A DNA stretch of 64,000 nucleotides. Origin: Symbiodinium natans (lineage: Eukaryota > Sar > Dinophyceae > Suessiales > Symbiodiniaceae). Positions 11,110 through 23,870 of this stretch are shown here, in pieces (the first letter of the stretch is position 1; every line of letters begins with the position of its first letter). The translations under genes were made by a program, and so were the position numbers. The stretch is from positions 1-64,000 of the forward strand of contig CAJNDS010000435.1 in assembly GCA_905221605.1 (NCBI GenBank), written 5' to 3'. The notes beneath the pieces were generated by a model. That model was not told where the DNA came from. It ran no database searches and saw only the letters and a list, made by a program, of their open reading frames with translations.

Positions 11110-12600
11110 CTGAAAGGAGCCGCGGCAGCTGTGAGAAACGTCAAAAGTGCTCCGGAAGAAAGCCGCTCGGCCTCAAGCATCTCGTACTGCTCTTCCCCAG
11201 CCAAATTACCTTAGGCCAAGAAATTAATACAGATCTCCTTTTTTCGGGAGGGGATGCTGTGGACGCTTGTTTGTATGGGAGCTTTTCGTAACATATATGC
11301 TGCTACGAGTATTTCGCAATCCTTACTTTTTATAAAAGACCCCCCAAAGCGGTAGTGTGGCTTGGCAGCGACAGTACCGGGCGCATGGTTATTCCCCCAC
11401 CCCACATGAAGGTCTAACGCTTTAAGCTCAAAACAAGCATTGCTACCACTCCGAAGTACCAAGGTTCGTTGTATGATACTAGTTCTAAACTAGATACGAG
11501 TTAGTTTCCACAGCATGCCAGTTTGGCAATTCTAGTACGAACAAAATTCTACGGCTAATTCTAACGACTTTCTTTTCGAATTCGTTTGTAACAACAGAAA
11601 GTAAACCTAATGGAATTCATAGGTTTTTAGGAAACTAGGAAATCGCGACGTGGATTTGCGGGTTGTTTGTGAATGTGTTGCTTACCACTGGTGCTTAATG
11701 AAATTGATACAGCTTTATGAAGTCGAGGAAATCCATAATCCTGATGGATGTCATGGGGTTTTTTTTAAAACGAGGAAGTTGCAAGCCCGTCTCTGATTTC
11801 CGTTAATTTCTCTTCAACAACAACATATCGCAAGCACCGGGCCCCTAAGTTTTTTACTTCATAATTTCTTTTCGTAAAAATAACAAATGGCAAGCACAAC
11901 GATCCCCAAGGTTTGGAGCAATATTTCTCCCAAACAAGGAAGTCGCAAGCGTGCAGTTTTTTTGCTAGGTACTTTGGAAGCGCTTCTGGACGAAGCCACG
12001 TGCGCTGTCTGTTGCAAAGCTTCTTTTTTGGAATCTCCTGGTCCTCATACCCGCTGTCGTGCCTGCTGGTGGAAGCGTCAAGCTTGGCCCTGGCCCAGCC
12101 GCGGCTGCCTTGGTTTGCCGTGCTCCCTGCGATGCAAGGGATATCCGGCTTGTTCGGGAGCGGGCTGGTGAGGCAGCTGGCAGCTGGCTGGCAGTCGAAA
12201 GGCAAGACACGCGCCGAAGAGGGCTGAGGCCTAGAACCAGGCGGGGACGGCGAGACGGGCAAAGAGACTGACTGAACCGGGGAGCTGCGACAGGGAAAAG
12301 GAGGGGGGGGAAAACAGAGGACCGGAGGCACTCCCAGAGCGAACCGGACCTGCGTCTCAGCGGCAAGTTTGAACGGCAACAACCAGATCCAACACGCAAA
12401 AGACGATGTCTTTCCTTGTCTCGCTATTTCGGTGCTTCTTTATTTTCCTTATTGTCTTTCTGCACGTCCTTATACATTTTTGTACTTGTTTCCGCTTTAT
12501 TCCCGAAAGCATGGCGCAGAGTTTGTCAGCGGAGGGGCCTTAGGGAAAATACTTCGTTATCGATGATGCATGGACGGCTTTCGTGATGGATGATGGATGG
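11110..12600. other. Spacer upstream of channel gene; no gene supported
   Basis: No conserved coding signal was found on either strand. The segment 11460-11760 is AT-richer than its surroundings. The frames across 11965-12399 are Arg/Ser/Pro-rich in several phases, which fits base composition rather than a protein. If the channel has further 5' exons they could lie here. Confidence 0.5.
11778..11950. repeat. Degenerate ~55-bp tandem repeat
   Basis: The short anchor (T)(T/C/G)GCAAGC recurs at about 11778, 11828, 11888 and 11942. Each is followed by a loosely conserved stretch with an AAGTTTTTT/AAGGTTTGG-like block and a TTTCTC/TTTCTT block. Confidence 0.5.
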
Positions 12601-13060
12601 ATGGATGGATGGCGTGATGGATTTCGTGGGTTTCCTCTTAAATTAAACTATACAAAAAAACTTGCGTGGGAGGCATCCGCATTTTCGTCCGATAGCCCTC
12701 TGCATGTTCCCGGCGTGTCGTGACGCTGGCGCCTGGGAGGCGCTCGCATTTTCGTCCGGGAACGACAACCCTCTCGATGTCCTTGACGCGTCGTTGCGCT
12801 GGAACATGGGAGGCTATTGCATTTTCGTCCGCGAACGACAACGCTCTGCGTGTTCTTGGCGTGTCGTGAAGATTCTTCGTTATCGTTGATGCATGGATGT
12901 CGTGACGGATGGCGTGATGGATAGCGATCTTCGTGAAGGTTCTTCGTTATCGTTGTCGTGATGGATGTCGTGAGGGATGGCGGGTGGTCTTCGTGAAGCT
13001 TCTTCGTTAGATGTCGCGATGGATGTCGTGATGGACGATGCATGGATGGATGGCATGATG
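12595..13060. repeat. Minisatellite region: GATG repeats and ~70-bp units
   Basis: Short GATG and GTGATG runs lie at 12580-12625 and 12885-13055. Between them are three units of about 70 bp beginning near 12668, 12738 and 12810, each carrying GCATTTTCGTCC followed by a GACAACCCTCT-like block and a GCGTGTCGTGA-like block. The reading frames across it are repetitive and not treated as genes. Confidence 0.8.
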
Positions 13061-13376
13061 CGAGGTCTGAATCGTGACTTGAAAATGCTTTCGGGACAAC
13101 CGCTCTCTAGTTTCATTCTGTCAAACGCTATCTACTTGTTCATTCGCTAATTTTTGCACTTTTCTTCTCAGCCTCTCTTGGTATCACACCCCTCCTGCTT
13201 CCAAAAACCAATCTAAGCAGAATCCTCTAAGCCAAAATGCCTTAGATTGGCCGAAATTAGAGTGCTTCGGAGAACGGCTGCCCCGCGGTGGCAAACAGAC
13301 AAGGTCGAAAATAAATATCGTCCTTTGCCTAGTGCGGGGTAGTGCGGGGCATCTGCGCGAACTACCGGTGGCACGA

Positions 13377-13571
13377 TCAACAACAGACGTCTGCACCCAC
13401 CAAGGTGCTTCTGCCACTATCGCTATCTGAGTCATCATCGTCTTCTTTCCGCTTGTCATCCGAGGGCATGCCAGGAATCACGGACTTGGAGCAGTTCAGG
13501 AAACCATGAGAAGCATGTTGCACGAGAGGCATGTCTGAACTCGGCTTAACTGTCTTAGCATGTCTTAGCAT
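13377..13571 (-). CDS. Possible acidic exon, unrecognised protein
   Basis: A short open minus-strand stretch encodes PGMPSDDKRKEDDDDSDSDS followed by GRSTLVGADVCC. It could be an exon of the gene whose coiled-coil exons lie just to its right, since strand and order agree. Composition alone could also produce it. A decamer array (TGTCTTAGCA, three copies at 13551-13580) lies at its upstream end, as seen in introns elsewhere in this window. No function is proposed. Confidence 0.25.
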   Translation of the reverse strand: MLRHAKTVKPSSDMPLVQHASHGFLNCSKSVIPGMPSDDKRKEDDDDSDSDSGRSTLVGADVCC

Positions 13572-14273
13572 GTCTTAGCAATACCTTCTCAGGATGTCTG
13601 AGTTCACGACCAAAGGATCCGACCCGGTGGGATTTCTCTTCCTTGGATTGCTGGCACAGGCTGACAAGCACGCGAACAGATGCCTGAGGCATAGGCACGG
13701 CGATACTACCAAGTTGCTAGTTGCTAAAGCTGTCCGGTTTTGGATACAAGCGTCTCTTTCTTTGTTTTGCCCTGCGCCTGCGGACTTTGAGCTTGTGCAA
13801 TGTCAGGTTGCGGCAAAGGCTTCCATGGCTCCGCATTCCTCAGCCAAGTTCAGAGTAGAGTTGCAATCGCGACGCCTCAAACGTGACACTAGCCATCGAG
13901 CAACTCACAAAAGGATGGAATGATGCGATGCAAAGCAAAATACACTTCTCAATTTGCCTGAGACTCTGCATGGCAGCTCCATTGGGGACCCAGGCCATGA
14001 AGGCTTGCCAGCTCCCTCCAGGCTGTTGGTTCTTACCACCCTTTCTATTTCGGCCTTGCTGCTGATGGCCTCAGTGGCAAACGTGTATATATGGAACATA
14101 TTGCAACAATGCATTCAATACATTTACAATACATTTACAGTACAAAAACGCGCTGTGTGGGCATTGCCGGCGCCACAACAAACCCATCACCAGGTCTGGG
14201 CTTCTAACCGGCAGGCGGAGGGAAGCCCTTGTCATCTTGCTTTTGCTTGAAGGATTGTGGCCCGGATTCTTCA

Positions 14274-14830
14274 TCATCCTGAAATTGGTTCCTGCAAGGC
14301 TACAAAGTAGAGCTGACCTAGCGATCCGACATCAAGAGTTCTTACAGAAGCTGTATTCTCGCAGCAGGACGAACAAACCAGCAAGCTGCCGGCGCCGCGC
14401 CTCTGTCCCCGTCGCGGCTTCTTCTTGGGTTCTGGAACCATATTTTGAAACATCACCTTGACAAGCTTGACTCTCGGATACTCTCGGAGTCCAGCCCGCT
14501 TCAAAGTCACAAAAGAAAGAAATGGAGATGACTTTGGCAGAACTGAGTCTTGCACGTCTCGCACTTGCTCTGTTGACTTGAGACTTAGCTTCTCCCGGAG
14601 AAGCATGTTTTCCGCCATCAAGTTTGCCACCTTCATGCAAAGCTCTTGCTCGCAAAATTGAGCATGGCAAGCCAACCTGAAAATGTTGACTCTCATTGAC
14701 TGTCTGGCCTCAAACTCATGAGCCAGCTGTACCTCCTCAAGGTTGTCAAGATGCTGCATCAGCACCTTCAGAGAGAACAAGCTGAGTGCAGAGACAACTA
14801 CAGGATTTAATGGGTCTTGGCTTTTGTGAT
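14274..14830 (-). CDS. Unrecognised protein exon with helical, coiled-coil-like stretch
   Basis: A long minus-strand frame reads from about 14830 down. It has VLMQHLDNLEEVQLAHEFEA, then CEQELCMKVANLMAENMLL with REKLSLKSTEQVRD, and later a basic stretch PEPKKKPRRGQRRG. The alternation of Leu/Met with charged residues suits an alpha-helical coiled coil of about 60 residues. The frame runs without stops for over 500 bases, which is uncommon here outside genes. I do not recognise the family. It is probably part of the same gene as the exon at 15003-15315. Confidence 0.45.
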
Positions 14831-15002
14831 GCGCATGTACAGTGGCAAAGACAAGCCTCTTCTGCCTGAGCACGAAAATCTGCAACACATCGCGCAAGGC
14901 CAGTTTCCAGCCTGCAACGCAAATTCTTCGGTTGTCGAGGTCCTACTGAGCTTGCCAGGCCGTGTCGAGCATGCTTCACTTTGCAGGCTTTCTCAAGCCA
15001 AG

Positions 15003-15748
15003 TCACTGTTCAACTTGCTCTTGCAGGGTTTTGTTCTCAGGGCTTGCAGCGGTCGCATGACTGGCCGTTGTAATGCTCAATGGCTTCTGCGATGGTTCCT
15101 TGATCTCTTTTGCCAGCGCTCTTATCTCTTGAGCGTGGGTTTCAACGTCTGCCACGATGAGGGGGATGTCTGCATCCTCCTCCTGGCAAAGCAATGTTTC
15201 AATGGTATTCAATGCATGCTCACTGCTATTAGCATCGGTTTCAAGTTGCTCTCCTCCTCCGGCTTGAGGGGAGCTTGCAACTGCACCCTTTTCTTCTGTG
15301 AGGGATCCTGCTCAAACTTTCCAAGACAGCTCGACAACAGGAACATGTCACAAGGTGAGAATGTCTGAAAATGTCTGAAAATGGCCTTAACGACACCTTT
15401 CTGCGCAAGCGCAGACTTTATGGGCTCAGCCTTCGCTGCGGGGACACATATGTTGAAGCAAGCACGCCATTGTCTGTCGACCCCAGAGAGACCCTTGAAG
15501 CCCGTGAATGAATAGCCCTCCATGTCCCATGGAGTTACGTTCCTTTCTCTTTTGAAGTACCCTATCAATTTCAAGGTGGGTACCGAACGCCCAAAAAGGG
15601 ATGAGCCTGGACCTTGGGGAGCGCATTTGTCTCGAACCCCGCATCTCCCAAATAAGCGAGCATTTCGACACAAGGTGTCGACGATGCGCAATTTTTGGGC
15701 CTCTAGGGAGGAGGCCCGCGCGTGGGACCATCTTGGAGCATCATCCAA
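15003..15748 (-). CDS. Unrecognised protein exons upstream of the coiled-coil exon
   Basis: Two minus-strand pieces look coding. About 15740-15380 encodes GYFKRERNVTPWDMEGYSF and later WRACFNICVPAAKAEPIKS with ALAQKGVVKAIF. About 15315-15003 encodes ETDANSSEHALNTIETLL, an acidic DADIPLIVADVETHAQEI and LAKEIKEPSQKPLSITTAS. The frame changes between them close to a decamer duplication (15361-15380, ATGTCTGAAA twice), consistent with an intron there. The second piece is rich in Glu/Ala/Leu and probably helical. No family is recognised. Confidence 0.4.
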
Positions 15749-15799
15749 GAGGACATAACAAGACCCTGGATCGCGAGAAGTTAGGTCGGGTACGAGGCG

Positions 15800-18700
15800 C
15801 CTCGAGGCGACAGCCCGTTACACTTGAATCAGCTAGTGGGTGCCTGACAAAGCAGGCCAAGATTCATCAAGGTTCGCCCTAATCTATTTGAATCCAAGTG
15901 GCCATCCTTGCCTGCCAGCGAGCTGAACGCCAGAAGTGACGAAATCACACGCCTCATTGAACTAGCGGAGTCAATAGGTGCCGAGGCAAGTCCATAAACC
16001 AAGACCAGAACAAGTCCATAAACTCTGGGTCAATGATAAACACCACTGTCAGGTCTGCCTTCGAAAGCAGTCCAGCGCGATCGGCTAATTTCTGCAAGTC
16101 ATATGAGCCAGGCTGGCCACGGAATGCCACGGAGAAGCATTGCAGAGACGTGCACTTCGTAAGGGGAGGTGGGGGCGACCATCAGGGGTAGCCCCGACGA
16201 CGGGCCCAAAACGATGCTTCAACCAGCCTGGCGACCACGTGCTTCCACGCCTCATAGCGATGTTTCAACTCCGGATTCCGACAGTGCATGCCACAACTGG
16301 CAAGACACCAGTGGATGCATAAGCACCAAAGGTGAGGATTCCTCCCCCCTAACGGGGACTATTGACATGAAACTTGCGCAAGATGGAAAATGCCTTGCCG
16401 AGACTCCTGGCTTTGACCTCGAGAGAAGGTAGGAGCAGCTTCCGCTAGCGAATGCATTCTCAGCACAGACCATCATTCCGAAAAAGCAGCTGGCATGACC
16501 AGGTAGATGCCTGACGTTTCCTTTTGCAAAATAAGACTTAGATACGCTTTGATCCACCAGCCACTCGCAATAAAGGAGTACCTTGAGCACTCATAGTGGT
16601 CTTGGCCAATCGAAGAGTAACATGTACAATAAATAGCCTGCAAGCTCTTTGGCGAGCAAGACTTGACTAGAGCATGGCAGGTCTGGCATGGCAAACACAT
16701 CAAACGGGCAATACAGCAGCAGCTGTCTAGCTCGACCAACGGTAGCTTGTTAGCTTGCTATAGCTTCTGCAACTTCCAGGGCACATGGCATGCGACGGGC
16801 TCGCGCTGAGCCCGGTACACGTGAGATACACTGTAAGATCCCTTGTCTGGATCTTGTGAAACCAAAGTCAAGGCTTCTCATCTGTTTGTGCAGGCGCTTT
16901 GATGCGCAATTCGAGCCAGAAGTCCGAAGAGGCTAGTGCCTGTCATAGCTGTGCTGACACCGGGTCGGACAGTGCGGTACTGCCTTGGATTGGGTTTGCA
17001 GGCAGCCCGTGCTAGCCCTCTGCTGCCACCTGCCTGATGTAGTCACGGAGCGGGAGTTCGACTGCAACGTCACCAACGTCCTGTGCGACAACTGCCATCG
17101 CTGCAATAGGTCAGAAACATGCTCGGCACATCTCAGCACCCCTCTCAGCACCCCTGCTGCATGATTGACGTGTCACGAACTCACGGCCCTTGCCTGCACG
17201 CGTTGGCACAAAACTTTCCGTACATATTTGTTTGGGGTATTTTGGGGGTCCGACTCGATCTTTGATTTATCTTTCTTCCAGTTGTGCGGGGCAGAGTGCG
17301 GAAAAACGTACAAGCACGGTGCCTGCATGTTCAGGGACTGCTACTGGACCCAAATAGATCCCGAATTCCTATCCCCCGGACAGCAGGGCGCGCAGCGGCA
17401 CAAACTACGCACGGACGGCGTGTGTGCGGTGCGGGGTTGCGTGGGAGACAGAAGGGGGGCCTTGAGGTGTCAAAAAGAGGGGGAGGAAGGGCTAAACCCA
17501 ACACGAGACGTGACCACAGGCGACCAGTGTTTGAGCTTCTCTAATCATGAATCTTCAGGCTGAAACGCAATGAAACGCAAGGAACTCCTCCAGGTCGCTG
17601 TCAGCGATGCTGCTGTAGCGAATTCGGCCTCAGGCTCGGGGCCAAAGACAACAACCATTGACTTGCCGACCCAACTGCCAAAATAAGGGTTGACTGCCCG
17701 TCTTTAGAAAACATCACTTGTCAAGCTTAGGCATAACGAGGCATAGCAAACAGCCAACGGATTCTAGGGTTAATACAAATTAAATCCGTTCTAGAATCTG
17801 CCCACCGGCACACATGGTCTCATTGAAACATGGGCAGTTTGGGTTGCAGCCCCACCGATTTCGCGCGACTTTAAGTAAAACCATGGGGGGAAGACACCCC
17901 TCCCCGCCCACGCGGAAACAGAATCATCCGAGCAACAACCACTACCATCACAGCCCCGAAAGCACTGCGAGAGCATGCCAAGACCACTTCAAGACGGTTC
18001 CGACAGCACACCAACACCGCAAAATGCGGGGTGGTTGAAGGCTGGGGGGGTACGTGTCCCTATTCCGCTAGAATCCGAACACCCTTAGACACAAATAACA
18101 AAAACATTGAGAGCTAGACACTGTCGGCCCTAAAGCCTTACGCTTGGATCGTCTGCGGTGGCTGCTTGCATGCGTTAGCTCCCAAAACCCCCAGGCCCTA
18201 TACACCCGAAACCTTAAACCCTGAACCCGAGATGTGTGTGACGGTGGAATTTGCGGGCTATGGGGCTTGAATTTGGCGAAAGATTTCCGCGCGAGTGTGC
18301 ATGGGTTCCGTGGGGATTGAAAGTTGGGAAAGCGTTGGGGGTTGCTGTGGGTCGTTAGGGGTTTAGGCTCGAATATGCGGGTAGCAGCACACTTCACATA
18401 GACCTCCGCAGTTTCACACCAACACCCCCTTTCTCTCGTGAACCCTCGGTGCTGGTAGGGTGAACAGATGTGAACAGGGTGGCTTGGGTTGCTGGGAGAA
18501 GGCAAAAACCTTGTCGCATCAGTCGTTAATCACTCGCTTTTGAAGCCGCCGCGGAGTGGTCCGGATTTAAAGTGCGGAGCAACACGTTGCTTTGCATGTC
18601 TGGCGAAGCGAAGGAGTTGGAATCAAAGGTTCGGCGGGCTTGGCTTTGCTTGGGAGTTTGGTTTGGGGCGAAGGAAAACACGCTTGGTTGCCTCACCTGT

Positions 18701-19100
18701 CCCACCTGTTTCACCTCCATTCAACTTACTCGCCTGCCGTCTGGATCGTTGATCCCGTAACGCCGTCAATCTCGAGGAACGCGTGGGGTCTGCAAGTGCC
18801 CCACTTGGTCATCCGGCCGAGCTCATTGGTTTGGCCCCACTTGCGCCCAAATGGGGCAAATGAGCAAATTCCGCGTTGCAAAAACACAAAAACAGAAGAA
18901 CGTTGGACGAACAGCCAGCAACCAGAACAACGAAAGCAAACAGAACCAGGCAGAAGGAGGTCCACAGCAGCAACAACAACAGGCAACAGGAGAAGACAAC
19001 GCACAAAACAAAGCAGCACTTACACACGACTTACCCAAGGTAGATAGCAACGTATCTTACAACTGGAAGATGTTCTACAACGTTCTACAACTATCTACAA
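15800..19100. other. Region without a supported gene
   Basis: Only short open frames occur on both strands. One minus-strand fragment near 17105-17020 (AAMAVVAQDVGDVAVELPL) could be an exon but has no recognised partner. Degenerate telomere-like CCCTAAA/CCTTAAACCC sequence occurs at 18180-18240. The frames at 18590-19050 on both strands look compositional (CAG/CAA runs). No RNA gene was recognised. Confidence 0.5.
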
Positions 19101-19121
19101 GTGACATGAGGGACCGAGCGC

Positions 19122-19244
19122 AGTTCCTTCAACAACGTCGAGGACTTCTCGGGTCTCGCTGACATCAAGCCTGGCAACACCGCAGTGCATTTAGCTTGCA
19201 AGCTGGGCGTCGCTGGTCCGGCCCGGCATGCCTGCGCGAGGTGA
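19122..19244 (+). pseudogene. Ankyrin-repeat-like fragment on the plus strand
   Basis: A plus-strand frame reads SSFNNVEDFSGLADIKPGNT then AVHLACKLGV before a TGA at 19242. GNTAVHLACKLG matches the core helix signature of an ankyrin repeat. The stop follows about 14 residues later and no second repeat is seen, so this is either one exon of a plus-strand gene or a leftover fragment. It is the only recognisable coding signal on the plus strand. Confidence 0.35.
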
Positions 19245-19249
19245 CTCTT

Positions 19250-22200
19250 GATGGCAAGAGGCGCTGCACGGCAGACCTGAGCAAAGGCCGTGCTTTGCTT
19301 TGAGGGCATATGTTCTGGCAGCTTGTAAATGTCTCTCTCCTTCAGTGTATCAATTGGCAGGCCCGTTGGCGCTTTAATGCACTTTACGACTTTTAGGCTG
19401 ACATCCTCACAAACTCATAATGTCTTAAAATCAGAAGCGTCTCTGCCACACTTTCGGCAAGTACAAAGGTGATAAGCCCTAGATTCTTCCCTCACTCAGT
19501 TTCAGGCAGCTCCAGATTTCCACGCGCTTTGAAAGTTTGCACAGGGGTTTTCAACACGAACATAACTGATTTCATAGCTTCGTTTCTAAACAAAAACCCA
19601 CACACAACACACTGTTGTCTTCTGGCAATGGGAACTGCCCATGGATTTGTTGCTGACTGTAAAGTAGAAGACTTTGTGCTGGAGGAGCTTGCAAATGAAG
19701 TCGGGGCAAAATCTCAGCCTTTCGACTATGCATGTGACAAAAGCATAGGCAGGAAGCTGTATATCGCGCCATCACACAGCTAAGTTAGCACAATGCTACG
19801 ACTGCGACAGTCAGGCTGCTATCAGCCACTGTTGCATAGGCGCTATTGTTCCAGAAAATTGTTCGGGGTTAACCAACAACGAGCGCGAAGCATTGCACAA
19901 CGAATGTTGCAGGATTGCTCTAACCATTGTAATGTTGAACAACGTGGCACGACGAATTACAAACGCGCTTCTCCTCCCGTCGTTGACTCATGTTGGGCCA
20001 AGAAAAGCCTTTCATCACACGCCCTGCACGGCTCGTTTCATGTTCTAGCTGTCCCTGTGCAAACCGAACGCACTATGTCCTGTGCAGCAGTGGATTCAAA
20101 CAGCAGCTCATGTGCGGTGATGATCATATGCAGCATGAGCTCCGTATGCTCCGTGCAAAGTGACCTATGCAGGATGGGTGCATGCCGCAGCTAATCCATG
20201 TCCTGGTGGAACACAAGATGAATTGCGCATCTCTTGTTTTCTGAAGCATACATATCCCGCGTGCATACAAGCGATGAGAACTGATGAGAACGTGACACGC
20301 TCACGCACATATCGACACAATTTGTCATTCAATCCTCCCCCCCCCCCTCCCTTGCGAATTTGCTTCTTATCCAGGGTGAGCATCATCAATGTCTCTGGCA
20401 AATCCGCGTAGCCGAGATGCGAGTTGCCGGAAGCCGCGATGCCGAGCCCAAGCACCGCCACAAAAGCTAAGCAGCCTCGGGCATCTCAGGGGCATCGGCA
20501 GAAGCTCAAGGAGCTCAATCAGCATGCGTCATGTCACTGCAATGCATGCCGTCGGACCCAGTGAGGAGCCGGCCAGCTGTGAAGGCCAGGAGCAATTCCC
20601 AAATGTGGGAGCCTTGTAGATCCTGAAACAGGAACAAGTAGAAAACACCGAACAGCTGCTGCATACTTGAAGATTCTTGAGAAGGTTTGTTTGTTGGTCT
20701 TTGCTGAAGATCACGCGTCATCACACAAACAGAGATGTATGTGCAATCATGAAGGCTTGATTGGGGTTGAGGAATTGAAGGCTTCATTACTATAGGTTTG
20801 TGGTTTTGGGCTAAGGCTTGGGCTTCAGGATGAAGGCCAAGAAGGATTTTCATTGGTGTGCATGTGCATGGGTGTGTGTGTGTGCCAAGTTGCACCGTCA
20901 CACAGGGCATCCCTCACTGCATTCATACTAACGGCCCCCCTACTTCTGAGGGCGGCACGAGGGAACAACAGCACCACAGGAGTGCCGAAACGTGACAATG
21001 CCACTCCTACTTCTGAGGCTGGTGTATGTCTGTGTGTGTGCTTTTTGTGCGAGTCGAAAAGTCGCAGATCATGTGGTCCCAATCACACATTCATGCTGGT
21101 GAAGTCACCACGCAACGAAGGCACTCATTCGGGTGTGGATGAGAGAGCAGTTCTTGCGAAGCTTGTTCGAGCGATGACGAAAGCAGGCAGAGCATCTGAA
21201 GCACTAACAGTGCAAAGCGAAGATCAACACTGTTCGAACTGAGCATACGCCACGTCCATCCAGCATACCATACATCCGTCTCCCAAATCAACTAACTTGT
21301 CTTCAAATCATGTCTATGCTGCGTGATGTTTGTCAGAGTCTCCAAGATTTTGGGCGCTTCGACAAACAATGTGTGTGTGCAACTGTGCAACCTGGTACAT
21401 ACAGGAACGAGGTCACACCCATGTGCAGTGCCTTGGCAGCTCGTATTTTCAGGCAATTTCCATGTGACTGACACGTTGATACACTCGCCACATTGTGGCA
21501 GGGGCCCAGCCCAGGGCATTATGACGCCAAGTAAGCTAGCCAATGCTCTGGGAATGGATTCGGGAGCTATTTTTGTTTAAGCCCGGGCCTTTTTCCTTCT
21601 GAAACCGGTGTTGGAAAGGCGAGGCCTAAGTACCCTTCGAAGAAAATTGTTCATATCTGGTGATGTTAGCATCGAGTTTGAAGCTTGTTGCATGGTGGTA
21701 CGTTGGAAGTGAGGTGCGGATGCTGTCCTGTCTAGTTTTCGTGTTGAGACTATGGCGCATTGCATTTTCCAACGGTAAAACAGTGGCTGGAGCAATGTGC
21801 CAGTCTGCGCAAGGCCGAGACGCCTTGGCGTGCTGTCTCACCCTACTTTGTATCATTGGTAGGTTTTGCAACAGAGTTGTGGCACTTGGGCATGTACTCT
21901 ACTATACTCTGCTCCTCACATCACCGAGCCAAGTGGGCTTGTGGAGACTCGCCCAGCGGAGAGAAGCGCGAGATACTCGCAGATGTCAAGGCAGGAGTGC
22001 TCACCAAGCGTTTCCTCACTTCTTCGGTCTGTACTGAGTAGTACCTTGCAACTGTGGGCAAGGCTTCCACGTTTGCACTCGTAGCCCATAGCTTAAGCTA
22101 TGATTTAATTGGCGTAATCTGCATGTATATGATGCGTCGCAGTCGTCAGATCTTTTCTCACTTGGTACTCGGTACGACGGGGACTCGAAGGCTCTCTTGA

Positions 22201-22990
22201 TGCTGCATAATCCCAGCCGAGTCGTGACTGACAGATGCCCTTTCCCGAGGTCCCCGCCCAAAACAACCCACCCTGAAAGTCTTGCAAGCTATCGCTAGAT
22301 CTTGATTTTGGCTTAAGCCTAACAATCAAAGCCCTAGACAGAATATGGGTCTTAGGGTTCACGGCTGCAACGGCCCTAGACCCTGCAGACCCTGAGGCAG
22401 GACATGGTATACGACAAACTGAGGAGAACCCTTAATGCGACACGAAACCCAAAGCCTACGGCTTCGCACTTGATTGCGTTGGTATCAGTAAGCAAAAACA
22501 AGGTCTTGGGATATTCGCGTCAAGGCTGAGGGGTCGTAAAGCCCTCTGCTCCAAGCCATACTTGTAACCAGGGTTATAAGTCCGGCGTGAGATCAGGCCC
22601 TTTCTGCGCGTAACTCCCTTAGGCTGCCCTTCCAACTTCTCTTGTCGCACTCTTGTTTTCATCGCCAGTGCCACTGTTTCTACATAATTTTCTGTCGTGC
22701 CTTGGCTGGGTTTTTTTTGGCTGCGGGTGCCTCTCCCGAAAGATCATGAACCTCATAACCAACAGAAACCGAGCTTGTACAGCGCTTCACGCGCCTGCGT
22801 CTGACTGTAAAGGCTAGAGTACTTCTGCAGAAGGTCCTGGGAACGTGCGGCACGCATAACTGCTTTCCATTCAAAAGAGAGAGAACGAACTCAGATGCAC
22901 GAGGTCCTCCACAGGAGGGAGTACGTCCAAGGCTCGCGATTCGTCACTCGTTATTTCCAACCAGCGCCTTCTACTTCGCTTCCCACCTAG
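19250..22990. other. Region without a supported gene
   Basis: Several minus-strand pieces could be exons but none is recognised, for example near 20460-20350 (GLGIAASGNSHLGYADLPET) and near 20620-20530 (GSHIWELLLAFTAGRLLTGS). They may belong to the downstream end of the TSP1-rich gene or to another membrane protein. A run of 12 C bases lies near 20338-20349. Degenerate CTTAGGG/CCCTAGA sequence occurs at 22290-22400. Confidence 0.45.
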
Positions 22991-23015
22991 GAGTGAATCA
23001 CCAGTTTGCTGACAG

Positions 23016-23600
23016 CTAGTCAGGTGAGCCGATGAAGCATGCAATGCAGTAAGCTGATATCAAAGCGCTAGGAGGACCACCAGTTCCACATCTTACCGAA
23101 CATCTGCTCCACGCTTCCCAGTCCGACCACACACAATAGGACGGTTCATGGCACTGCCTGGGACATGACGTCGCCTCTTGAGTATCTGCCTCGTCACAGT
23201 TGAGGCCACCATTCTCGGCATATTGGATGATGTTCCGGCTGCGAAAACGTTGTCCATTGCACTTGCCGCAAGCACCCCACTCGCGCCATTCACCCAACTG
23301 GCAGTTTCGTGGAGGGGGCGCTACACAGTCATTGCGGCTGCATTCGCGGACTTGGGTCATCGGACCCTCGCAAGCCTGACACAAGGAATCGCATCTCGGC
23401 TCAGTCCCTCAATTTTCCTCAAATCCTGCCTTGCCCCCATTTGCAGCTTCTGAAGTGATACTTCTTGACCGCGTGTGCATGCCGCCATCGCACGTGGCGC
23501 TGCAGACTGACCAGGCCTCGGCACGATGATGTCTCGTGACTCGCTTGGCGACACGTTGGGAGACGTTGCAAACATGAAAGTCAGGCTCCTGGCAGCCCAC
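23016..23600 (-). CDS. TSP1-repeat exons (three or more modules)
   Basis: Thrombospondin type 1 repeats are secreted adhesion modules with a WxxW...C...C core, a Arg-rich strand and a closing GGxxC. On the minus strand one sees EAWSVCSATCDGG with HTRSRSI and SEAANGG (about 23530-23420). Next is CEGPMTQVRECSRNDC, then a full module CQLGEWREWGACGKC with QRFRSRNII and ENGGLNCDEADT, and a new start CVWSDWEAWSRCSVRCGTGG (about 23140-23080). These are the most downstream TSP1 modules seen. The 3' end of the gene is not identified. Confidence 0.8.
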
Positions 23601-23870
23601 ATGGAGAATTGACAGTCGGCCTCAGATCAAATGCTGTGGCATGTGGCAAACGCAGTTCCTTGACTTTGGAGCAAGGTGCAACGGGACCCGTAGAGCACCC
23701 TCCAGGTGGCGCATCTCCAACAACAGGGTTGCAAGTCCTCCACCAGCGCAAAGACAAGCGAGAAAAGCTACTTCCAGTCGAGTCCGGCCAAGTCCGGCCT
23801 GGTCTCTTTCAAATTGCCAAGACACCACGCGCCCTTCCCACGACCAAATCTGTCCACCCGCCTCAGCTCA

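Noticed and set aside
11765-12382. 205-codon minus-strand frame as a 5' exon of the channel
   Set aside because: The right half is Pro/Ser/Arg-rich from composition and the left half crosses a degenerate tandem repeat; no channel motif.
18592-19047. 151-codon plus-strand frame with Gln/Arg-rich end and a Cys-rich frame opposite
   Set aside because: Explained by CAG/CAA and AAC runs; no conserved motif.
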